Positions 1-8,051 of a stretch of DNA of 35,917 nt are shown here, piece by piece (positions within the stretch are counted from its first letter, which is position 1; the number at the start of each line of letters is the position of its first letter). This stretch comes from Actinomycetes bacterium (lineage in GTDB: Bacteria > Actinomycetota > Acidimicrobiia > Acidimicrobiales > RAAP-2), in NCBI GenBank assembly GCA_021845725.1, contig JAJZVL010000024.1:1-35917 (forward strand). Reading direction: 5' to 3'. The translations under genes were made by a program, and so were the position numbers. The notes beneath the pieces were generated by a model. The model ran no database searches and was not told where the DNA came from. It saw only the letters and a list, made by a program, of their open reading frames with translations.

Positions 1-180
1 CGCTGCGAGGTAGACGCCGCCGGCGAGCATGAGCGCCAGCGAGGCGACCACCAGCTCGGCGACCGGCGGCAACCGCCGGGTGAGCACTGTGACGGCCTGC
101 GACTCGCCGCCGGCGTGCTCGCCGCCGCCGGCGTGCTCCTCGCCGTCGGGGATCGCCCCGGTCGGGATCGGCCCGGTCAT
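1..180 (-). CDS. Membrane protein, N-terminal fragment (runs off window)
   Basis: Reading the minus strand from an ATG at 180 gives 60 residues with no stop before the window edge. The first ~40 residues are polar and include two HAGG-type repeats (GEEHAGGGEHAGGES), encoded by the 15-bp unit gccgccggcgtgctc at 106-120 and 124-138. A hydrophobic helix then starts (AELVVASLALMLAGGVYLA). The ATG overlaps the stop of the upstream gene by four bases (ATGA), which argues for one operon and translational coupling. I do not recognise the family. The context is a membrane protein pair, and the missing C-terminal part would decide the function. Confidence 0.7.
   Translation of the reverse strand, partial: MTGPIPTGAIPDGEEHAGGGEHAGGESQAVTVLTRRLPPVAELVVASLALMLAGGVYLAA
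106..138. repeat. Two 15-bp direct repeats inside a coding region
   Basis: The unit gccgccggcgtgctc occurs at 106-120 and 124-138, separated by one gcc codon. It encodes the EHAGG duplications in the polar N-terminus of the partial membrane protein. It is one of several short in-frame tandem arrays in this window. Confidence 0.8.
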
Positions 181-818
181 GGCCCGGTTGCCAGGCGAGT
201 CATGATGACGAGCGTCGCGATCTGCATCGCGCCCGTGATGCCCGCCGTGAAGATGAAGCGACGCATGAGGCGCTCGATGACCGCGCCGTTCGGCTCGGGC
301 TTGCGCAGCTCGAAGAGCACCGCGATGTTCGCCGGCTCGAGCAGGCCGAGCGCGACGACGGCCATGACGGCCACCACGATGAACGACGCCACGACCCAGG
401 GGTGGTCCGCGTAGCCGGCGTCGAGGTAGCCGAGGTGCCGCGCGAGCTGCCAGCCGCCGGCGAGCGTGCAGGTCACGAGCGTCGGCATGAGGAGCACCAT
501 CTTGGGCATGAGGCGCCTGGTGAGCTCGATCCTGGCGGGGATCGAGAGCCGCCCGAGGATGGGCCCGAGCACGAACCCGAGGAACAGGTCGAGCGCCGTC
601 CACATCGCCCCGCCCACGACGTGGAAGAAGTCGAGCGCCCACAGGCCGTTCGTGGTGATCGCCGCCACGAGGCCGGCGATGACCACTGCGACGATCGGCA
701 GCCCCCGAACCGCGACGACCGACGAGGAGGCCTGCTCCCCCTGCCGGGCGTGCGCACCGGCAGAAGGAGCCGTCTGCACCGGCGGCGTGCCGGGCGGTCG
801 GACAGTGAGGTCCGTCAT
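177..818 (-). CDS. Five-helix membrane protein, CopD/DUF2269-like
   Basis: This is a 213-residue integral membrane protein with a polar N-terminus of ~30 residues and about five hydrophobic segments (near residues 30-50, 55-80, 95-120, 135-155 and 180-205). The second segment holds an FHVVGGAMWTALDLF motif. This resembles the helix His and G/W signature of CopD/DUF2269-type membrane proteins, some of which handle haem or copper; that link is a resemblance only. The start at 818 was chosen because GGGAGG lies nine bases upstream. A GTG at 839 overlaps the previous stop and is an alternative. The gene follows the beta-helix gene closely and overlaps the next gene by ATGA, so the three are probably co-transcribed. 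The substrate is unknown. Confidence 0.8.
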   Translation of the reverse strand: MTDLTVRPPGTPPVQTAPSAGAHARQGEQASSSVVAVRGLPIVAVVIAGLVAAITTNGLWALDFFHVVGGAMWTALDLFLGFVLGPILGRLSIPARIELTRRLMPKMVLLMPTLVTCTLAGGWQLARHLGYLDAGYADHPWVVASFIVVAVMAVVALGLLEPANIAVLFELRKPEPNGAVIERLMRRFIFTAGITGAMQIATLVIMTRLATGP

Positions 819-835
819 CTCGTGTGCCCTCCCGG

Positions 836-2797
836 TCACCCGGCTCCGATCACCCCGACCGCGGCGCCGCCGACGACCGGAGCGTCGAGGTGCGTGCCGC
901 CCATCGAGCCGAAGAACCGGGCGTCCCCGAAGCTGAACACCCCGCCGTCTGCGCCGACGAGCCAGTAGCCGTGCCCGTCTGGGGTGGGGGCGATGCCGAC
1001 GATGTCGGAGACGTGGACGCCCATTGCAGGCAGCGAGCCGTAGTAGGCGGCGTCGCCGAAGCCGAAGACCCCGCCGTCCCTGCCCACGAGCCAGTAGCCG
1101 TGCCCGTCTGGGGTGGGGGCGATGCCGACGATGTCGGAGACGTGGACGCCCATTGCAGGCAGCGAGCCGAAGAACCGGGCGTCGCCGAAGCCGAAGACCC
1201 CGCCGTCCCTGCCCACGAGCCAGTAGCCGTGCCCGTCTGGGGTGGGGGCGATGCCGACGATGTCGGAGACGTGGACCCCGATCCCTGGCAGCGAGCCGTA
1301 GTAGGCCGCGTCCCCGAAGCTGAACACCCCGCCGTCTGCGCCGACGAGCCAGTAGCCCTCAGCGCCGGGACTGGGCGTCTCGCCGGGGGCCGGTGCGTAG
1401 AACGGCGTGCGTGCCATTCCCACCACCGGCGCGTTCAGGTGCTTGCCGGCCATCGAGCCGAAGAAGTTCGCGTCGCCGAACGTGAACACCCCGCCGTCCG
1501 CGCCGACGAGCCAGTAGCCGGCCTGGTCGATGGTCGGGTACATCCCTACGATCGGCGCGCTGAGCGACGTGCCGGCCATCGAGCCGTAGAAGCCGGCGCT
1601 GCCCTCGGTGAACACCCCTCCGTCCCTGGCGGCAAGCCAGTATCCGGTGCCGGGAAGCGGCACGTCGTACACAGGGATGCCTCCCGACACCGTGGTGATG
1701 GAGTTGGGCGAGGAGGTGGTGCCCGTGGTGTAGGCGAGCCAGAGCCCGTAGTACTCGTTCGTGATGGCGTTGCCGGTGATCACGGTGCCGGTCACGGTGG
1801 CCGGTGGCGTTCCCGGTGGCGAGGGGTAGGCGGCGACCATGATCGCCTCGGGGCGCGGGCGCCCGGCTGCCTGCTCGCCCCAGCCGTCAGCGCTCAGCGT
1901 GTTGGCGGTGAGCCTGACCGAGGAGACGCTCGCTGCAGGGCCGCCGCCAGCGTAGACGGCAATGCCGGCAATGAGCGATCCCGTGATGGTGTTGTCCGTG
2001 ACCGAAACGTCGTTGATGCTGGTGTGAGGGATGGGGGCATCGACGACGATGCCGCCGATCTCGGGACCGGTCGGGGTCATCTTGAAGGGCGTGGAGGCGA
2101 TGGTGTTGCCGTCCAGGGTCACGTTGCTCACGCCTCCCCCAGGGTTGTGCGCTGCGACGACGATCCCGCATCCTCCGGTGTTGTGGGACACGTTGTTGTC
2201 GCTCACGGTGATGTCGTTCGTGGCCACCGGCGTGGTCGGTCCGGGCTTCGGTGCCCCGGAGTCGAGCGGGCCGTTGTCCTGGACGCCGATCCCGCCATCC
2301 GCCGTGTTGTAGGTGACCGTGTTCTTCGTGATCGTGGCCTTCGTCACGCCGACGAGCTCGATCGCCTTGTTGTCGAAGATCCCCGGCGTGGGTCGCACCC
2401 CATTGCCCGTCACGGTAGATGTCTCGATCATGAGCCCGGAGGTGTCCTCGGCGAAGATCCCGTGGTCGTTCGCCCCGGTGACGGTCACGCCCTTGATCGT
2501 GACGTTCTTCGCTGTAGGGGCCACGTAGATGCCCACGTCGCAGCCCTTGGCTGTGACCGTTGTCCCTGTGAGCGTCGTTGTGGAGGCGCTGACGACCTTG
2601 GCCGCGCTGAGCCCGGTTGTCCCGGCCTGGACGCACGTCACCGCCGCCTGCGCCGGAGCCTGGCCGAGCGCCAGGGCGCCGCCCACGCCGGCGAGCGTCA
2701 CGACGGGCAGGCCGAGCGCGGCGAGGCCGCCGACGCCTGCGAGGCGCGCGAGGACGCGCTGCGTCCGGCGCGTCCTACGTGTTGGAGTTCGGCTCAT
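836..2797 (-). CDS. Secreted beta-helix protein with C-terminal GYWLVG repeats
   Basis: The 653-residue product begins with an Arg-rich n-region and a long hydrophobic segment ending APAQAA, which is a Sec- or Tat-like signal peptide with likely cleavage near residue 51. Residues ~55-400 are a run of short strands with alternating N, T, V and I (for example TVTGNGVRPTPGIFDNKAIE), as in right-handed parallel beta-helix proteins of the pectate-lyase-like fold. Residues ~390-653 hold six ~43-residue repeats with GYWLVGxDGGVFxFGDA. Such repeats are known from actinobacterial, especially Acidimicrobiia, exported proteins and probably form a beta-propeller-like surface module. No catalytic residues could be assigned, so adhesion or glycan binding is as likely as an enzyme. 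AAGGAG lies 11 bases before the ATG. It is probably cell-surface or secreted. Confidence 0.88.
   Translation of the reverse strand: MSRTPTRRTRRTQRVLARLAGVGGLAALGLPVVTLAGVGGALALGQAPAQAAVTCVQAGTTGLSAAKVVSASTTTLTGTTVTAKGCDVGIYVAPTAKNVTIKGVTVTGANDHGIFAEDTSGLMIETSTVTGNGVRPTPGIFDNKAIELVGVTKATITKNTVTYNTADGGIGVQDNGPLDSGAPKPGPTTPVATNDITVSDNNVSHNTGGCGIVVAAHNPGGGVSNVTLDGNTIASTPFKMTPTGPEIGGIVVDAPIPHTSINDVSVTDNTITGSLIAGIAVYAGGGPAASVSSVRLTANTLSADGWGEQAAGRPRPEAIMVAAYPSPPGTPPATVTGTVITGNAITNEYYGLWLAYTTGTTSSPNSITTVSGGIPVYDVPLPGTGYWLAARDGGVFTEGSAGFYGSMAGTSLSAPIVGMYPTIDQAGYWLVGADGGVFTFGDANFFGSMAGKHLNAPVVGMARTPFYAPAPGETPSPGAEGYWLVGADGGVFSFGDAAYYGSLPGIGVHVSDIVGIAPTPDGHGYWLVGRDGGVFGFGDARFFGSLPAMGVHVSDIVGIAPTPDGHGYWLVGRDGGVFGFGDAAYYGSLPAMGVHVSDIVGIAPTPDGHGYWLVGADGGVFSFGDARFFGSMGGTHLDAPVVGGAAVGVIGAG
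839..1645 (-). repeat. Six GYWLVG repeats, three nearly identical in DNA
   Basis: The GYW codons (ccagtagcc on the plus strand, one copy ccagtatcc) fall at 962, 1091, 1220, 1349, 1511 and 1637. Spacing is therefore 129, 129, 129, 162 and 126 bases. The copies around 957-1300 are almost identical over long stretches, which implies recent duplication or gene conversion. The outer two copies are clearly diverged. Copy number could vary by recombination. Confidence 0.9.
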
Positions 2798-2810
2798 CTT
2801 CGATGTCGCT

Positions 2811-2846
2811 CCTTGGTCGGGCCCTTGGTCGGGTCCTTGGTCGGGT
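2811..2846. repeat. Three 12-bp tandem repeats upstream of the beta-helix gene
   Basis: The unit ccttggtcggg(t/c) is repeated at 2811-2822, 2823-2834 and 2835-2846. On the minus strand each copy carries AAGG. The copy nearest the gene supplies the AAGGAG ribosome binding site for the ATG at 2797, so the array lies in the leader of that gene. Confidence 0.8.
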
Positions 2847-2885
2847 TCCGGTTCGCACTTCCCTACGCCGGCGCCACCTTCGCCT

Positions 2886-3083
2886 TCACATCGCCGTGGG
2901 GGGCGATGCCGTCCTCTTCACCGAGCCCGAAGGTCGGTTGGCCTGGACGAAGCTCACCAGCTCCTCGCCGTCGCGCACGATCCGGCGGATGCCGGTCTCG
3001 ACGATCTCGGCCTCTCCTGCAAGTCGTCCCTCGTCGAGCGCCTGCTCCGCCAGGTGCAGCACCACGGCGACCGATGTGCTCAC
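2886..3083 (-). CDS. Small helical protein of unknown function
   Basis: A GTG at 3083 opens a 65-residue frame with strongly GC-rich third positions and a natural-looking composition. It is mostly helical and acidic, with segments LHLAEQALDEGRLAGEAEI and VRDGEELVSFVQANRP. There is no signal peptide or membrane segment. It lies 40 bases downstream of the BTAD regulator on the same strand and could be co-transcribed with it. No good Shine-Dalgarno sequence precedes the GTG, so the start and even the gene are uncertain. I recognise no family. Confidence 0.5.
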   Translation of the reverse strand: MSTSVAVVLHLAEQALDEGRLAGEAEIVETGIRRIVRDGEELVSFVQANRPSGSVKRTASPPTAM

Positions 3084-3123
3084 CCCGACATGCTGCGACG
3101 GACGCGCATCCGCCGCGCATCCG

Positions 3124-6054
3124 TCAGGGGTACCCGCGCACCTGCTGCTCGAGGTGGGTGAGACGGGCGGACACCGGCACGCCCAGGTCCGCTGCCACTG
3201 CGCGTGCCCGCGTGAGCACGTCGAGCGCGGCTGCCGGCCGGTCCTGGCCGGCCAGGAGCTCGGCGAGGCGCAGGTAGCGGTCCTCGTCCACCGGATCCGC
3301 GCTGATCGCCGCCTGCAGGCAGCGCTCGGCCTCGTGCGCGTTGCCTTCGGCGAGCTCCCGCTGCGCCCAGGTGTCGAGCAGGCTCAGGCGCAGGCGGCGA
3401 AGCCGCTCGCGCGCGCTCGCCGACCACGGCTCGTAGAGGGCGTCGGGGAGCAGGTCGCCGCGGTAGGCGGCCACGGCTGCAACAGCCTCGCGACGTGCGC
3501 GCTCGACGGGACTTTCGCGCAGCGCCGCGATCGCCTGGGTCGCGTCCGCCTCGAACCGGCCGACGTCGAGCCCGACGCCGTCGCCGATCGCCAGCAGGTC
3601 GCCCCGGCGCACCACGAGCGGGCCAGCTGCCCGGTGGAGACGGCTCAGCACGTTGCGCAACCGCCGACGGCCCCGCTCGACGGCGACCTCGGGCCACAGC
3701 ACCTCGATCACCTGTTCGACGTGCAGCCCGGGCCGCTCCACCACGAGGAGCTGCACGAGCCGGGCCACCTGCGGCTCGAGGTGGGCGCGGCGGCTACCGT
3801 GCCAGACCTCGAACCCCCCGAGAGCCGAGATCGAGGCCCATCTGCCCGCCTCGAGCGCGCCCGAGGCGGGCGCGACCGCGCCGGCCACCCGGGTGAGCAG
3901 CTCGCGGGGGGAGGCAAGCCGACCCTCGCGCGCGAGCTCCTCGGCGCGCGCGCCGGCTTTCTCGTGCGCCGGGGCCAGCGCCGCCTCGAGTGGTCCGTCC
4001 CACCCCGCCGGCAGCTGGACCCCGAGGCGCTCACGGAGACCGTCGGCCAGCCCCGCCGCCTCGAGCGCGAGGAGAGGATGCCCCTCGGCCAGGCAGGCTG
4101 CCAGTGCGAGAAGGGAGAAGGCCAGGCTCCGATCGTCGCCGAGATCCTCGAGAGTCCTCGCCGCCTCGAGCGCGTCCTGCTGCCCCCGATCGCGCGCGTC
4201 CAGGAACCACCAGGCGATGGCGCGATGGAGCAGGCTGATCGCGCGGCCGTGACGGTCGCCCAGCGCGAGCTGCAACGTCGCGGTCGTGTCGAGGGCTCGG
4301 CGGGCCTCGTCGTAGCGCCCCTCTTCGACGGCCACGAGCGCGACGTTCGCCGTGACCAGCGCGGACTCACCGGGTGCGTCGAGGTCGGCGAGCTCGTCGA
4401 GGGACTGGGCGAACCACCCTTTCGCCGCAGCCAGGTCCCCGGCGAAGAGCGCCACCAGCCCGAGGTGGGTGAGCACCCTGGCCGCGAGGTCGCGCCGGCC
4501 CTCTTCGACCGCGAGCACCCGTGCTGCGCGGAGCGACTCGTTGGCGGCCGCGCTGTCCCCCTGTCGCCAGGCGAGCATCCCGAGGCCGTCGAGGAGGTGG
4601 ACGCGCTCGGGCGCGTCTCGAGGAGCGATGGCCAGGACCTCCTCGAGCCACCGGCGGCCCTCGCTGAGCTGGTTCCGCAGCTCCCAATAGCGCCACAGCT
4701 CCTTGGCGAGCCGCGCTGCCGCGGTCCCGTCGCGCGACCTGCAGGCGGCGCCGAGCGCGGCCCGGACGTTGCGCTGCTCTCGTGACAGCCGCTCGAGCCA
4801 CTCCGCCTGGTGGGCACCGGTGACGAGGGCGTCCTCTGCACCCTGGACCGTGTGGAGGCACCACTCGAGGTGGGCGCGGGTGAGGGGTTCGAGCCGGCCG
4901 GCCTGTCCGAGCTGGCGGACCACCTGGCGGCGCACGAGGGCGCGCACGGCGTAGCGGCCGATGCCGCGCTCTTCTTGGACCACGGCGATCGACCGATCGA
5001 CCAGGCCCGCGAGACCGGTCACGACCTCGCTGAGCCTCGGCGGCTCCCCGGCGGCGCCCAGGTGCTGCCGGAGCGTCGCGGCGTCGGACCCGCCGGCGAA
5101 GACCGAGAGACGCTCGAGCAGCTGGCGCTCGACGGGATCGAGCAGGTCCGTGGTCCAGGCGATGAGCGCGTCGAGGGCCCGCATGGGCTGGAGCCGGCTT
5201 GGGCCGCCGGCCACGCGTAGGCGGGCGTGGAGCTCGTCGGCGAGGCCGACGAGCGGTCCCGAGGCAGCGAGCGATCCGGCGATCTCGAGGGCGAGGGGGA
5301 TGCCGGCCAGCTCCCTGCAGATCCGTGCGATCGCCACCCACTCGGGGGCCCCGAGCTCGAGCTCGGGGACGGCGAGCTCGACTCGCCGGGCGAGCAGCTG
5401 GGGCGCCTCGTACGCGCGGATCAGCTCGGGAGCACGCGCTGAGGCCGGCGGCACCGAGAGGGGGCCGAGCGCCACCACCTCCTCACCGGGGACCCGGAGC
5501 GCCCGGCGGCAGGTCGCGAGGATCCGGACGCCGGCGCAGCTCGCGGCGACGGACCCGACCAGCGTGGCAGCGGCCTGCGCCGCGTCATCCGCGCCGTCGA
5601 GCACGAGGAGCAGCTCCCTCGCCGAAAGGGTCCGCGCCACGTCCGGCAGGGAGGTGAACAGGTCGTGCTCACCGAGCGCTTCCGCCACGGCTGCGATCAC
5701 GACGGAGGGATGGGCGATCCCTTCGAGCTCGACCACGACCGCGCCGTCGGCCAGCTCTCCAGGACGTGCGGCCGCCTCGAGCGCGAGGCGGGTCTTGCCG
5801 GTGCCGGCGAGCCCGGTCAGCGTGACGGGGCGCCCGGTGGCCAGCGCGCGGGCCAGCTCCGCCTGCTCGCCGCCCCGGCCGATGAGCTCGAGGGGCGCGG
5901 CGATCGTGGGCCAGCGACCCGGGGCACGCGCCGGCGGTGCCGCTGGCGAGGCGCGTGCGCGGCCGCTGCCCACCACTCCGCCGTCGAGCGTCGGTGGGTT
6001 GCCGCCGTACCCAGCGGAGCTGAGCATGGTCCTCCCCCGGCCCGTACCCCGCAT
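3124..6054 (-). CDS. ATPase/TPR transcriptional regulator with C-terminal BTAD domain
   Basis: The ~976-residue protein combines an NTPase module, helical repeats and a DNA-binding module. Residues ~55-330 are an NB-ARC/STAND-like ATPase with Walker A GLAGTGKTR (~81-89) and Walker B LLLVLDGADD. Residues ~400-720 are Ala/Leu/Glu-rich helical repeats of TPR type. Residues ~735-976 hold a winged helix (FEVWHGSRRAHLEPQVARLV) followed by a bacterial transcriptional activation (BTAD) domain. In AfsR/SARP regulators the DNA-binding part is usually N-terminal, so the order here is reversed. Such proteins act as ligand- or ATP-gated activators; the signal is unknown. The ATG at 6054 has GGAG nine bases upstream. 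An ATG at 6027 preceded by GGGGGAGG is a close alternative. It may control neighbouring envelope genes, but nothing in the sequence proves a target. Confidence 0.88.
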   Translation of the reverse strand: MRGTGRGRTMLSSAGYGGNPPTLDGGVVGSGRARASPAAPPARAPGRWPTIAAPLELIGRGGEQAELARALATGRPVTLTGLAGTGKTRLALEAAARPGELADGAVVVELEGIAHPSVVIAAVAEALGEHDLFTSLPDVARTLSARELLLVLDGADDAAQAAATLVGSVAASCAGVRILATCRRALRVPGEEVVALGPLSVPPASARAPELIRAYEAPQLLARRVELAVPELELGAPEWVAIARICRELAGIPLALEIAGSLAASGPLVGLADELHARLRVAGGPSRLQPMRALDALIAWTTDLLDPVERQLLERLSVFAGGSDAATLRQHLGAAGEPPRLSEVVTGLAGLVDRSIAVVQEERGIGRYAVRALVRRQVVRQLGQAGRLEPLTRAHLEWCLHTVQGAEDALVTGAHQAEWLERLSREQRNVRAALGAACRSRDGTAAARLAKELWRYWELRNQLSEGRRWLEEVLAIAPRDAPERVHLLDGLGMLAWRQGDSAAANESLRAARVLAVEEGRRDLAARVLTHLGLVALFAGDLAAAKGWFAQSLDELADLDAPGESALVTANVALVAVEEGRYDEARRALDTTATLQLALGDRHGRAISLLHRAIAWWFLDARDRGQQDALEAARTLEDLGDDRSLAFSLLALAACLAEGHPLLALEAAGLADGLRERLGVQLPAGWDGPLEAALAPAHEKAGARAEELAREGRLASPRELLTRVAGAVAPASGALEAGRWASISALGGFEVWHGSRRAHLEPQVARLVQLLVVERPGLHVEQVIEVLWPEVAVERGRRRLRNVLSRLHRAAGPLVVRRGDLLAIGDGVGLDVGRFEADATQAIAALRESPVERARREAVAAVAAYRGDLLPDALYEPWSASARERLRRLRLSLLDTWAQRELAEGNAHEAERCLQAAISADPVDEDRYLRLAELLAGQDRPAAALDVLTRARAVAADLGVPVSARLTHLEQQVRGYP

Positions 6055-6185
6055 CAGTGAACGCTCCGCTCGGGCTGCCCTCCGTGCGGGCCGTACACAG
6101 GAGAGAGCCGCCGCCGTGGGCGCAGCTCCCGCGCGGCGCTGCGCTTGCGCCCCGACTGTACACACCGTCTGCGAGGTGCGCACCG

Positions 6186-6209
6186 AGACGCGCGCCCGGG
6201 GGCGCGTCT
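6186..6209 (-). terminator. Possible stem-loop over the LCP gene stop codon
   Basis: agacgcgc (6186-6193) and gcgcgtct (6202-6209) form a perfect 8-bp stem with an 8-base loop that includes the stop codon of the LCP gene. There is no T-tract, as is common for actinobacterial terminators. It may separate LCP transcription from the downstream BTAD gene. Confidence 0.35.
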
Positions 6210-7956
6210 ACCAGTTCCCCGGGTTGCCCACCTGCCCGGGCGGGCATGCCCGGGGGTCGTAGCTCGTGAGCGGGGTGATCGCCGGGTAGGACGCGGTGAA
6301 CCCCCCTGTGGCAGAGGTCGCCCTGGACGCGACGTTGGAGCCGTATGTGACGTCGGTGGCCGACGCGCTCGGCGGCGGCGCGGTCGTCGCAGGCGAGGAG
6401 GGCGGAGGGGCATCGCTCGGGAGCGTCGGGTTCACGCTGAAGTCGCTCCCGGTCGTGACCGTGACCTGGGCACCGTCTGCAGTCGGTCCGTACTTCAAGA
6501 TGACCGCGCCGGACATGGAGTCCGCGACGAGCTGCGCCGCCGCGATGTCCGCCGGCGTGCGCTGCGAATAGCTCACGGTGGTCTCCGAGTACTGCCCGAC
6601 CGGTGTGGTGTTCCCGACCCCCACGGTGTCGAAGCCGAGGGCCTTCAGCGCGGTCGCGGTCTGTGTCGCCTGCCCTGTCACCCCGGTGCCGTTCAGGACC
6701 GAGACGGTCACTGTCTTGGCAGGTGGGAGGGGCGCGCCCGTCATCGTGTTGTCGTTCGGCGCGAGGCCGAGGAACGTGTCGATGGTCGTGTGGTCGGCGC
6801 TGGCGGAGGGGAACTCCACGTCGCCGAAATGCCCTCCTTGGTAGGTGTATGTGCCGAAGGTGTCCACGATGACCGGGAGGGTCATGGTCGGCGCCTTGTT
6901 CACGTTGACCGAGTGGAACGCGAGGACGAGGTGCACCATGTCGCTCGCGTTGAAACCGCGGTCGACGGTCAAGTCCGGCGCCAGGGCATTGATGAGCGAC
7001 GCGTCGGAGATCGGGTTCCCGAGACCGCGATGGGCGACCTTGGTCGCGAGCACCTTCAAGAACTCGTGGTCGCGGGTGATCCTGGCCAGGTCGCTCTCGG
7101 CCTCCTGGGGCCATGTGTAGGGGTATGTCTGCGGCAGACCAGGCACCCAGTACTGGAGGTGCCGGGCACGGACGACCTGGAGCGCCTGGACGCCGTTCAG
7201 GTGGTGGCAGCCGGGCGTGAGGACGCGGAGCCCCGAGTAGCGGTCGAAGATGGGGTCCGGGAAGTACATTGTGATCCCGCCCAGCTGTGTGACGACGGCC
7301 GCGAACGTGTCGAAGTTCAGCTCGACGTAGTGCTGGATCGGGATGCCGAAGTCCTCCTCGATCGCGTTGACGAGCTGGGTCGGGCCCTGGGCCAGGGCGG
7401 CGTCGACCTTGTAGGCGCCTGTCGACCGGGCATTCGGGATGAACAGGTCGCGCGGCAGCGACAGGATCGAGACGGCGTGGGTCTGCGGGTCCAGGTGCAG
7501 CACCATGATGACGTCGCTGTTGACCCCGGTGACCCCCTGTGTGCACAGGCCGTATGCGGCTGTCTGGTGCTTCAGCCCGCAGCGCGTCGTCGAACCCACC
7601 ATGAGGATGTTCTCGGTGTTGGCATCCTTCCCGGTCGTCACGCCTGTGGTGAGCCCGCCGACGGCGATCCGATGGATCCTGTGGTTCAGGTACCAGCCGT
7701 AGCCGGCCCCCGCGGCGATGGCCAGGACGATGACGACGAGCGAGATGAGGAGCGTGCGTCTGAGCCATCGGCGCTTGCGCGGGCGCCCGTAGGGGCCGCC
7801 TCCCCGGCCGCCGGAGCGACCAGGCGGCCCGCCGGTCGGGCCCCCGCCGTCTCGCCGCGCGTGCGCGCCACGCTGGGAGCGGCGCGGGGACGCCTTCCCG
7901 TCGATCTCACGACCCAGGGCACGGAGCCCCTCCTCGTACTGGGCGGAGCCCGTCAT
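6208..7956 (-). CDS. LytR-CpsA-Psr (LCP) cell-envelope transferase
   Basis: The 582-residue protein has an Arg/Gly-rich cytoplasmic N-terminus (~65 residues) and one membrane helix (RTLLISLVVIVLAIAAGAG). The extracellular LCP domain follows (~105-330), with the conserved features SDVIMVLHLD, SLPRDLFI and LNGVQALQVVRARH. The LCP Asp and Arg residues bind the pyrophosphate of a polyprenyl-linked glycan. A LytR_C domain sits near residues 410-500 (KTVTVSVLNGTGVTGQATQ), and the tail is Ser/Pro-rich. LCP enzymes attach secondary polymers such as teichoic acid or arabinogalactan to peptidoglycan. The ATG at 7956 is preceded by an in-frame GTG at 7959 and by GGAGG 12 bases before that GTG. It is the first gene of a minus-strand run ending in the BTAD regulator. 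Confidence 0.93.
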   Translation of the reverse strand: MTGSAQYEEGLRALGREIDGKASPRRSQRGAHARRDGGGPTGGPPGRSGGRGGGPYGRPRKRRWLRRTLLISLVVIVLAIAAGAGYGWYLNHRIHRIAVGGLTTGVTTGKDANTENILMVGSTTRCGLKHQTAAYGLCTQGVTGVNSDVIMVLHLDPQTHAVSILSLPRDLFIPNARSTGAYKVDAALAQGPTQLVNAIEEDFGIPIQHYVELNFDTFAAVVTQLGGITMYFPDPIFDRYSGLRVLTPGCHHLNGVQALQVVRARHLQYWVPGLPQTYPYTWPQEAESDLARITRDHEFLKVLATKVAHRGLGNPISDASLINALAPDLTVDRGFNASDMVHLVLAFHSVNVNKAPTMTLPVIVDTFGTYTYQGGHFGDVEFPSASADHTTIDTFLGLAPNDNTMTGAPLPPAKTVTVSVLNGTGVTGQATQTATALKALGFDTVGVGNTTPVGQYSETTVSYSQRTPADIAAAQLVADSMSGAVILKYGPTADGAQVTVTTGSDFSVNPTLPSDAPPPSSPATTAPPPSASATDVTYGSNVASRATSATGGFTASYPAITPLTSYDPRACPPGQVGNPGNW

Positions 7957-7963
7957 CACTCTT

Positions 7964-7969
7964 AGGGTA
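7964..7969 (-). promoter_or_regulatory. Possible -10 element of the LCP gene
   Basis: TACCCT on the minus strand lies seven bases upstream of the ATG at 7956. It fits the actinobacterial -10 pattern TANNNT, at a distance compatible with a leaderless or very short leader mRNA. No -35 element is recognisable, and a GGAGG further upstream would not be transcribed in that case, so this is tentative. Confidence 0.25.
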
Positions 7970-8009
7970 TGCCTCCAGTCTTACGTTTCCATGGCGGCCG
8001 GCAGAGATC

Positions 8010-8035
8010 CGGCGCCCTGCGGCGAAGCGGCGCCG
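8010..8035 (-). terminator. Possible terminator after gltD
   Basis: cggcgcc (8010-8016) pairs with ggcgccg (8029-8035) across a 12-base loop, just downstream of the gltD stop on the minus strand. There is no T-tract. The stem is short, so confidence is low. Confidence 0.3.
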
Positions 8036-8051
8036 TGCGCCCGGTTCGTCC

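Noticed and set aside
2617-4785. Long open frame on the plus strand opposite the BTAD regulator
   Set aside because: It mirrors the minus-strand gene, has no recognisable domain and reads as an Arg/Pro/Gly-rich antisense shadow common in high-GC DNA.
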